NCBI GenBank assembly: GCA_964440305.1
Contig: CAYTRS010000013.1
Span: 1-17,345 of the forward strand
Length of the DNA: 17,345 bases
Direction of reading: 5' to 3'
From: CAYTRS01 sp964440305
Lineage (GTDB): Bacteria > Patescibacteriota > Minisyncoccia > Moranbacterales > JAKLHP01
Made by a program: the position numbers and the translations under genes. Below, piece by piece: positions 7,800-13,481 of the stretch; the stretch's first letter is position 1, and every line of letters begins with the position of its first letter. Under the pieces are notes generated by a model. It was not told the origin of the DNA, made no database searches, and saw only the letters and a program-made list of their open reading frames with translations.

Positions 7800-7827
7800 A
7801 TCCTAGCAGATCTGCTTTTTTTGTCAA
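7800..7827 (-). promoter_or_regulatory. promoter of the small secreted-protein gene, with palindrome in the spacer
   Basis: On the minus strand TTGACA (7827-7822), a 16-base spacer, TAGGAT (7805-7800), with TCTGC before the -10 (TGN extension). The spacer and the edge of the -10 contain the perfect 12-base palindrome AGCAGATCTGCT (7805-7816). This is placed where a dimeric repressor could block polymerase; that role is inference. Confidence 0.6.
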
Positions 7828-7841
7828 GCCTATTAAGGGAG

Positions 7842-7873
7842 TAATCCTGAATAGTGGCCACTATTCAGGATTA
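7842..7873 (-). terminator. 32-base perfect palindrome over the stop codon of the LysM gene
   Basis: TAATCCTGAATAGTGG is followed by its exact reverse complement, with no mismatch. The TAG stop of the LysM gene (7863-7861) lies within it. As RNA it would fold into a 14-pair stem with a GGCC loop. No T-run follows on either strand, so it is not a standard Rho-independent terminator. It could end transcription weakly, protect the mRNA 3' end, or bind a protein upstream of the next promoter (-35 at 7827). Confidence 0.5.
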
Positions 7874-9519
7874 TTAATATTAATCAACTGGTTTCCACCG
7901 ACTCCGGTTCCGACTTGTCGTCCGGTACTCTTTCGGTGGTCTCCGTAAATGTTATCCATAAGGTTCCCCGTTTCATAGAGAACCGTAAGACCGATAGTTG
8001 CAGGTACGTCTCCATACCATTGATGAAATGGTCCAAGGCTGATTCTTCCATAATCTCTCGGAAGATTATAATACAGCTTGGCAATAGACTGAAGCCCTGT
8101 TTCATCGTCCCATCCTTGATAGAACGGACCGGTTCCAGCGCGAGCAGAAAATTTTTCATTGATTCTATATTCTGCGCCAAGAAAGGACATTGCCCGAAAT
8201 CTTGATTCGGGATGAAGATTCCACTCATCAGGGCCATCTATGTTTTGATTGAATCCATCCCAAAATTCAGCTTGGCCAATCAAGCTCCACCTTCCGGTTA
8301 ATTGATGCACATATTCAGTGTAGATTCCGTATCCCGGACCTTCCTGATGCACATCTTTTTTGGTTTTCGGATTCTCCCAATCCGATTCTTCCCAGCCTAG
8401 GCGACCTTTAATCTGATACATCCGAAGAAGTCCATTGTCGTTTTCATGGATTCTCTTAATCCCAACTTCTCCAGCAGCTAACCAGCCGTCGCCCTTAGCA
8501 GTGTGAGAATTGTTGAAGTATCTGTAGTAACTTCCTAATGCTCCAAGACCCCACCAATACTCACTGTCGCAGGCATCGCTGAAATTATTCCAATACATAA
8601 ATTCAGCGAAAAAGTTCTTGCCCTGGGTTTCGTCATGGTCGCCGGCATCGTTCCACCAGTATGTTCCACCAGAGGTAATTTCCAGTTCTCCCGGACACGA
8701 AGGCGCGGGAATTTCTAGTGGTATGCTCGGAGGTGCTATTTCTGTCGGTTTTGGTGCTTCCGGTACGGTAGGTACTGCAGGTATTGCCGTAATTTCCACC
8801 GCAGATTGCACTGGAATTTCTTTTTCCGGTAATTTTGGTTTTATAACCGGATTTCCGCACCACAGATTTATCGCGACTGAATATCCTTCAATCGTATAAA
8901 TCTTGGTGGCTATCAGCCTCTCTTTATCTTTGAGAGACATTGTATAATATCCCACTTTGTTCTTTCCGGAGCCCATCCAAAACGCGTCTCCGCTCCGGAT
9001 ATGTCCGAAATCGTCGGAATTTCCGATTTTGACTTTTCGCTCCAGGTCATCAGCCTTATCTTTCGGATAACCAAGAGCTACCAATAAGTCAGAAACATCG
9101 CCTTTCCAAGGGTCATCACCTATTTCAGAATCAGTATAAATCTTGGGATTTTCAATGCCGTTTAAAAAGACAATGCCAATTGCTTTTTTTGAAGCAGATT
9201 GTTTTACGATTAATTTTTCCGGTTTTGGATAAACCAATTGCTGAAAAGGATCTCTTTTGCCGGAATATTTTTTTACAAGAAAATTTTCTTCTTCGACAAA
9301 GTTGTCGCCGTTTATGAAAATTTCCTGTCCGGGATAGATCATATCCGGATTTTCTATGCCATTGAATTTGGCAATTTCTTTCCAATCAGCATTAAACATT
9401 TTGCTGATTTTCCAGAGAGAATCACCTTTCTTCACAACATACACATGCTCCGACGCGCTTGCCACGCCGGAGAAAACCAGCGCGATCGCAATCGCGAACA
9501 GAACAAGCAATTTTTTCAT
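7861..9519 (-). CDS. exported LysM protein with C-terminal beta-rich domain
   Basis: This protein has 552 residues. Signal peptide 1-23 (MKK, LLVLFAIAIALVFSGVASA). One LysM domain at about 26-70 (YVVKKGDSLWKISKMF, then FNGIENPDMIYPGQEIFI) should bind peptidoglycan or related glycan. Residues about 100-225 form a module I do not recognise, with SGDAFWMGSGKNKVGYY (176-192). A Pro-rich linker spans about 228-276. Residues about 280-525 are rich in Trp, Tyr and Gly with alternating strand patterns (WWGLGALGSYYRYF, SFLGAEYRINEKFSARAGTG, RISLGPFHQWYG, ATIGLTVLYETGN), which look like an outer-membrane-type or other beta-barrel/beta-sandwich domain. GAGGTGA lies just before the ATG and overlaps the TGA stop of the upstream lipoprotein gene, so translation is likely coupled. 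The LysM call is secure; the barrel call is structural inference only. Confidence 0.85.
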   Translation of the reverse strand: MKKLLVLFAIAIALVFSGVASASEHVYVVKKGDSLWKISKMFNADWKEIAKFNGIENPDMIYPGQEIFINGDNFVEEENFLVKKYSGKRDPFQQLVYPKPEKLIVKQSASKKAIGIVFLNGIENPKIYTDSEIGDDPWKGDVSDLLVALGYPKDKADDLERKVKIGNSDDFGHIRSGDAFWMGSGKNKVGYYTMSLKDKERLIATKIYTIEGYSVAINLWCGNPVIKPKLPEKEIPVQSAVEITAIPAVPTVPEAPKPTEIAPPSIPLEIPAPSCPGELEITSGGTYWWNDAGDHDETQGKNFFAEFMYWNNFSDACDSEYWWGLGALGSYYRYFNNSHTAKGDGWLAAGEVGIKRIHENDNGLLRMYQIKGRLGWEESDWENPKTKKDVHQEGPGYGIYTEYVHQLTGRWSLIGQAEFWDGFNQNIDGPDEWNLHPESRFRAMSFLGAEYRINEKFSARAGTGPFYQGWDDETGLQSIAKLYYNLPRDYGRISLGPFHQWYGDVPATIGLTVLYETGNLMDNIYGDHRKSTGRQVGTGVGGNQLININNPE

Positions 9520-9522
9520 ATC

Positions 9523-10452
9523 TCACCTCTCTTCCTTTAATATTTCTTGGGTTTTTACCATAACAGAAAGCCTGTTTATGACATCTTGTTTTATGTCAAA
9601 AAAATGCTTACGAACTAGAGCGTCATATTCTCTTGTCCTGGCTTTAGATCCCAGACTCCAACCTTGGGGCGGAAGGTTATATGCCTGTACGAGGATAAAT
9701 AGATTTTCCACTCCCATTCCTATTGGGTCAGGAGATACCACATAACTTTGTTTGGCCAACTTCTGCGTATAGGAATAACCGGGATTGATTGCAAGTACTT
9801 CTTCAAACCTTTCTGAACTCAGAGGACTCAATATGAATCCTCTTTTTGTTTCATACCTGTTCCATTTATTTATAATGTTAAACAGGTAATCGGCTTTAGG
9901 AAGTCTGTCCAATAATACTCCATTTTCCCGAGTTATCTTAATTCTGTAATCTGGATTATCGCTGAACGATGCCCGATTGATTGCTATAGAGCTTTCATCT
10001 CTATTTAAACTGAAGGCTCTTTCAAATCGGTCAGAGAGCCCTATTGCTTGGGCACCCCTTAGTTCTTCTCTTGTTCCATCTACTTGCAATCCCCCAATCA
10101 GTTGTCCTGTCAGGGAATATTTATAGATGTACAGGATTTGGGCCGGAAATTCTTTTCCATCCAAGGTTACAACCCAAGCAAACCACTTGACTTTTCCCGG
10201 AAAAACTTCTCCCAAATACAGGAGCTCCGGGAATGGGAATTCATAATAAGAAACTCCCTTACCGTCTTTTGCATGTTTCAGCAAAGCGGGAGTTTCCAAA
10301 ATTCCTATTCCGTCAATTGGCTCCATTAGGAAATCAAGCTCCTGATTGGTTGAATATGCTGGGTTATTTATCTTCTTGACTCTCTGATCTGTTGCAGCAC
10401 ATCCAAAAAACAAGATCAAGACCATAGCTACCAGAAAAAATTTCATTTTCAT
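9523..10452 (-). CDS. putative lipoprotein of unknown function
   Basis: The 309-residue protein opens with MKMKFFLVAMVLILFFGC: a basic start, a hydrophobic core and a Cys at 18. FFG-C is a loose lipobox (Phe rather than Leu at -3), so lipid anchoring is likely but not certain. The mature part is a mixed alpha/beta domain without a motif I know. It has a WFAWVVTLDGKEFPAQILYI strand region (94-113) and a basic C-terminal helix. It has only one cysteine. AGGAG sits 7 bases before the ATG at 10452, which decides for this start over the second Met. The stop overlaps the ribosome site of the LysM gene, 3 bases away, so the two products are made together and may act together at the cell surface. The leader upstream contains alternative hairpins (10506-10532). 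Confidence 0.72.
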   Translation of the reverse strand: MKMKFFLVAMVLILFFGCAATDQRVKKINNPAYSTNQELDFLMEPIDGIGILETPALLKHAKDGKGVSYYEFPFPELLYLGEVFPGKVKWFAWVVTLDGKEFPAQILYIYKYSLTGQLIGGLQVDGTREELRGAQAIGLSDRFERAFSLNRDESSIAINRASFSDNPDYRIKITRENGVLLDRLPKADYLFNIINKWNRYETKRGFILSPLSSERFEEVLAINPGYSYTQKLAKQSYVVSPDPIGMGVENLFILVQAYNLPPQGWSLGSKARTREYDALVRKHFFDIKQDVINRLSVMVKTQEILKEER

Positions 10453-10505
10453 TGTAGTTCTCCTCTATCTAAAATTATTTATTTTTCAAAGTTCTTTCCA
10501 AAATT

Positions 10506-10532
10506 TTCCGCTTAAGGGCGGAAGAATTCCGC
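10506..10532 (-). promoter_or_regulatory. alternative three-arm hairpins upstream of the lipoprotein operon
   Basis: Read on the minus strand, arm 1 GCGGAA (10532-10527), arm 2 TTCCGC (10523-10518) and arm 3 GCGGAA (10511-10506) allow two mutually exclusive stems, 1:2 (loop TTC) or 2:3 (loop CCTTAA). The 2:3 stem is followed by AATTTT and could be a weak terminator of the Wzz-like gene at 10564. A further stem AAGATTT/AAATCTT lies just upstream (about 10536-10555). A candidate promoter TTGGAA, 18 bases, TAATTT between this element and the AGGAG site is weak. Confidence 0.35.
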
Positions 10533-10563
10533 GAAGAAGATTTTTCGCGAAATCTTTCCGATT

Positions 10564-11250
10564 TTAAGACTGGGATTCGTCCAGATATTTCAAGCTTTCT
10601 CGGTATTCCTTTTCAAAAGATCGCTTGCTTCTTTGATAAAAACTTGCTTCTTTATAATACAACCAGCCAAAAGTGGCTATTGCACCCACCAAAAAGCCTC
10701 CCAATATTCCCGAAAAAATGTCGGGGAATGTCGGGTTCTTCTCCAAAATCGGTCCGGAAATTATGCGGACATCAATATCTTGTCCGTGGCCGCGGAAAAG
10801 ATAATTTTTTTTAGTGAGAACTTCAGAAATTGCTTCTGAAATATTAATTGCCTCATTGCTGTTATTTGCAAAAACAGTTATTTTTATCGTTCCCAATTGA
10901 AGATTTTTTTTCACAACAACGATCTTGCCCCATTCTTTTAATCTGTTTTTTGCGTCAAAAGGAAGTATTTCAGAGTCAACCTTTCCAGTCTTAAAAATTT
11001 CATCAATGAACAGCTGACTGTAAATTGATTCTCCCAAAACATTTCCCAGAAATTCCGCGGACTTGGAAAGAGTGTAATAGTCCTGCCCGACGGACTGGTT
11101 CTGTACTATTAAAAAATCAGTTGTTGCTTTGAAATTTTTCTGATTCATTACCAAAAACAAAAAAGACAGAGCACTTACTAGAACTCCCATAAGGATTATT
11201 ATTCCCAATTTTTCCTTTATTAAAGGCAAGATCGGAGCATTATTTTCCAT
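10564..11250 (-). CDS. Wzz-like chain-length determinant membrane protein
   Basis: The 228-residue protein has the co-polymerase layout: N-terminal membrane segment about 15-36 (LGIIILMGVLVSALSFLFLV), an extracytoplasmic region with a VVVKKNLQLGTIKITVFAN strand and an NEAINISEAISEVL helix (about 110-145), then a Pro-containing approach (NPTFPD) and a second membrane segment about 178-200, followed by a short basic cytoplasmic tail. This matches the Wzz/chain-length determinant family, which regulates polymer length or forms part of an export complex. It is shorter than its relative at 116-1114 and lacks its long tail. A TTG two codons upstream (11256) is open, but ATG at 11250 is preferred. 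Neither has a Shine-Dalgarno. The gene has its own promoter at 11278-11306. Confidence 0.75.
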   Translation of the reverse strand: MENNAPILPLIKEKLGIIILMGVLVSALSFLFLVMNQKNFKATTDFLIVQNQSVGQDYYTLSKSAEFLGNVLGESIYSQLFIDEIFKTGKVDSEILPFDAKNRLKEWGKIVVVKKNLQLGTIKITVFANNSNEAINISEAISEVLTKKNYLFRGHGQDIDVRIISGPILEKNPTFPDIFSGILGGFLVGAIATFGWLYYKEASFYQRSKRSFEKEYRESLKYLDESQS

Positions 11251-11277
11251 ACTCAAATCATTAAATATTAACAGCTT

Positions 11278-11306
11278 AATTTAGCAGATAATCTTTATTT
11301 TGTCAA
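11278..11306 (-). promoter_or_regulatory. promoter of the Wzz-like gene at 10564-11250
   Basis: On the minus strand TTGACA (11306-11301), exactly 17 bases, TAAATT (11283-11278), preceded by TCTGC (TGN extension). It lies about 17 bases beyond the terminator of the pseudoprotease gene. The predicted leader is about 20 bases and carries a tiny ATG-ATT-TGA reading frame just before the start codon. Confidence 0.65.
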
Positions 11307-11322
11307 GGTTTTTTGTGGAAAC

Positions 11323-11351
11323 AAAAAAGCCGCTAGCAAATGCTTCGGCTT
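11323..11351 (-). terminator. intrinsic terminator of the HtrA-like pseudoprotease gene
   Basis: Minus strand AAGCCG (11351-11346) pairs with CGGCTT (11332-11327), with an inner AGC/GCT pair around an ATTT loop. A T-run of six follows (11328-11323). It is 17 bases after the TAA at 11368. Confidence 0.85.
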
Positions 11352-11367
11352 GTTTTTTTGTTTGTTT

Positions 11368-12510
11368 TTATAACTGCACTGGTATTTTTATTTCCTTACC
11401 TTCCCGAATAACCAGAAATTCAACTGAATCCCCTTTTTTATATTGGTTCAAGCTGTTGGAAAGCGGATTGTCCAGATTTACTTCCTGTCTGTTTACGGCG
11501 ATTATGACGTCGTTTATTCTTATTCCCGCTTTTTCTGCCGGAGATCCGGAAATGATAGCCAGTTCTTGTTTTCCGGAAGGGGAATAGACCAATGCTCCCC
11601 GATCAAGGTTGAGGTTGTTTGCGATTGAATAGGCCTTTGTAATCGGCAGATAATATATTCCCAAAACGGGTCTTTGCCCGAAATTTTTCTGCATGGCAAA
11701 TTCGATGGATTTTTTTACCATATTTGAAGGAATCACAAAATATTTTTCCTGTCCGTCCGAAGTTGCCGATCCCATTACTCCTACCAATTCTCCGTTATAA
11801 TCAATTACCGGTCCTCCCAGATATTCCTTGAGGTTTCCAAAATCAGTTTCAAAGACGCCTTCCATTTTTTCTGCCATAGAAAGAGCCATTCCGGAGATAT
11901 TAAATGTCTTATTGATATTGCTCAAAAGCCCTGCAGCAAACCTGTTTTGATATTCTTCAAATGAATTTCCGATGGCAATAAGCTTTTTACCCGGAAAAGA
12001 GTCTCCAGAATTTGAAAAAGAAATAGTCGGAAAATTTGAAGAGTCTATTTTGAAATAAGCCAGGTTTGAAAATTCGTCGATTCCCAAAAGATCCGCCGAA
12101 TAGCTCGATCCGTTTTGAGTAAGAATTTTATATGAAGCGTTGCTTTCAATCACTGTTTTTCTATAAGTTACGACCATGCCGTCACTGGTTGCGAAGAAAC
12201 CGGTTCCGTTCATAGTTGGATCTTTTACTTGGGGGATTTTTTCAATTTTTTCTGGTATGGATATTATATTTACAACCGAAACTGCCGCTTGGGAAGCGAT
12301 TTTATTTATTGAAGCGTCTTCCCTTATGACAACCTGCTCCGTCTTGTTTATTACCGTCACATTTTCCCTAAATTTTTTGAATAAATTGCTTTTATGAAAC
12401 CAAGAAGAAGCGCTTATTTTGGGTAAAATATAACATTCCGTTAGAAAAACAGCCATTATTAGAAAGATGAGAAGTGATAATATTTTTAGTGATAATTTTA
12501 AAATTTTCAT
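11368..12510 (-). CDS. HtrA/DegP-like protein with all catalytic residues replaced (probable pseudoprotease)
   Basis: The 380-residue protein has a membrane anchor at about 9-27, a trypsin-like domain at about 70-275 and one PDZ domain at about 283-378 (GSPAEKAGIRINDVIIAVN). The protease domain aligns without gaps near the active site to the intact HtrA at 16234. GTGFFATSDGMVVTYRK matches GSGFFVSSSGMIVTNKH, with the catalytic His replaced by Lys118. DEFSNLAYFKI matches DPTRDIAIIKV, with Asp replaced by Asn149. NLKEYLGGPVID matches NPGNSGGPLLD, with Ser replaced by Leu231. The fold-bearing residues around these sites are kept, so it is a preserved but inactive domain, not a decaying gene. It may bind misfolded or unfolded envelope proteins, or regulate the active paralogue. 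ATG at 12510, no Shine-Dalgarno; terminator at 11323-11351. Confidence 0.9.
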   Translation of the reverse strand: MKILKLSLKILSLLIFLIMAVFLTECYILPKISASSWFHKSNLFKKFRENVTVINKTEQVVIREDASINKIASQAAVSVVNIISIPEKIEKIPQVKDPTMNGTGFFATSDGMVVTYRKTVIESNASYKILTQNGSSYSADLLGIDEFSNLAYFKIDSSNFPTISFSNSGDSFPGKKLIAIGNSFEEYQNRFAAGLLSNINKTFNISGMALSMAEKMEGVFETDFGNLKEYLGGPVIDYNGELVGVMGSATSDGQEKYFVIPSNMVKKSIEFAMQKNFGQRPVLGIYYLPITKAYSIANNLNLDRGALVYSPSGKQELAIISGSPAEKAGIRINDVIIAVNRQEVNLDNPLSNSLNQYKKGDSVEFLVIREGKEIKIPVQL

Positions 12511-12513
12511 AAT

Positions 12514-12622
12514 AGCGACACTAATCTACGAATTACACACGAATGACACGAGTATATTAATATATGTATGTTGCGAAGCAACTCCTTAATTTTAAACTTT
12601 ACACTTTTAATTTTAAACTTTT
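12514..12622. repeat. repeat-filled spacer with tandem duplication and small hairpin
   Basis: Beside the pseudoprotease start, the minus strand reads ATTCGTGTGTAATTCGTAG then ATTAGTGTCGC, a phrase I associate with Parcubacteria spacers. GTTGC-GAA-GCAAC (about 12570-12582) forms a small hairpin without a T-run. TTAATTTTAAACTTT occurs twice, at 12586-12600 and 12607-12621, with a period of 21. No gene and no convincing promoter were found. Confidence 0.5.
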
Positions 12623-12624
12623 TA

Positions 12625-13362
12625 TTATACGACTGGCAGCCATTTTGAGGTGGCAAGGATTAAAAAAATAAGAAAACTGAATAATATTAAATTCGTTACC
12701 AGTCTTTTTTTTGATAAAAGATTCAAAAAATATCCCTGTATCAAATCCATAAATACATAATAGAAAATAAGGGCAATTACTCCGGTTGTCAAGTATCCGA
12801 ATGGCCAAAAATTTATTACCCAAGAAATTTGTGCCATTACTATTCCTAAAATAAAGCTATAGGTAAGGGAATCCTTCTTGTTTTTTCGGATTGTCAACAA
12901 ATATTCAAGGCTTATTAAAAACGTTGCCAAAAGAAAAACAATCATAAGAATCCAAAGCGGAATGGGGAAATTAATATAAATCCCATAGAAAGAAGAATAG
13001 AAGAAAAAAATGGCAGCTGTCGCGGAAGCTCCCAGCATTCCTCTTGCTGTAAGATCCCCCTCATATTTTTTGAGCCGGTATAGGCCCAAGAAACAAAGAT
13101 AATAAATCATTGCACTGAGAAGAATGAAAACCTGCTTTTGAAGAGGAGAATCTATAAGATAAAGAAGAAGAACGGATGAGAGCGAGAAAATTACGGGAAT
13201 TGAAGCGGAAAAAAATTTACTGGAAATTATTTTAGATCCAAAGAGAGAAACCATCGGAATCAGAATGGCTATTGGAAAAAACGAGTCAAAATTTAAAGCC
13301 AGCGCCTCCAAGAGCATGGCGAATATAAGCGTATGAATAATTGGAATGAAATAGAAAAACAC
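12625..13362 (-). CDS. polytopic membrane protein of unknown function
   Basis: The 245-residue protein consists almost entirely of hydrophobic helices. About nine membrane segments are visible (approximately 2-22, 27-42, 54-71, 77-95, 108-128, 134-155, 166-185, 189-207, 221-238). Short charged loops include YRLKKYEGDLTARG (95-108) and RKNKKD (159-164). It has no transporter signature, ATP-binding site or catalytic motif that I recognise. The start is GTG at 13362, chosen because the first membrane helix begins at once; the next ATG (13317) would cut into it. It has no Shine-Dalgarno. It stands between ClpB and the inactive HtrA-like gene, separated from each by a repeat-rich spacer of about 115-120 bases. 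A role in envelope protein quality control is possible from position only. Confidence 0.7.
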   Translation of the reverse strand: MFFYFIPIIHTLIFAMLLEALALNFDSFFPIAILIPMVSLFGSKIISSKFFSASIPVIFSLSSVLLLYLIDSPLQKQVFILLSAMIYYLCFLGLYRLKKYEGDLTARGMLGASATAAIFFFYSSFYGIYINFPIPLWILMIVFLLATFLISLEYLLTIRKNKKDSLTYSFILGIVMAQISWVINFWPFGYLTTGVIALIFYYVFMDLIQGYFLNLLSKKRLVTNLILFSFLIFLILATSKWLPVV

Positions 13363-13481
13363 TGAAATTTAAATTCAAAAATCAAAACTCAAAATGCAAA
13401 ATTTGGGTATGCGCTATGCGCATAGATTTATAAACTCTCCTCAGACACCATAATTTTACGCCTTGATTTTTTATTTTTAAT
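13363..13481. repeat. repeat-rich spacer with 7-pair hairpin
   Basis: The stretch AATTTAAATTCAAAAATCAA and its continuation (about 13366-13405) is a run of AAATTCAAAA-type degenerate repeats. TATGCGC-TAT-GCGCATA (13408-13424) is a perfect 7-pair inverted repeat without an adjoining T-run. On the minus strand a seven-codon frame starts ATGGTGTCTGAGGAG, downstream of the ClpB stop; nothing supports its translation. No standard terminator for clpB was found here. Confidence 0.5.

Noticed and set aside
7884..8237. 117-codon frame on the minus strand in another phase within the LysM gene
   Set aside because: Overlaps the beta-rich domain of a gene with a strong start and clear product; no start signal of its own.
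9356..9745. 129-codon plus-strand frame spanning the lipoprotein/LysM junction
   Set aside because: Covers two well-supported minus-strand genes; no export signal, domain or ribosome site.
13435..13460. Seven-codon frame starting ATGGTGTCTGAGGAG downstream of clpB
   Set aside because: No ribosome site, no promoter, and it lies in a repeat-rich spacer; too short to support.
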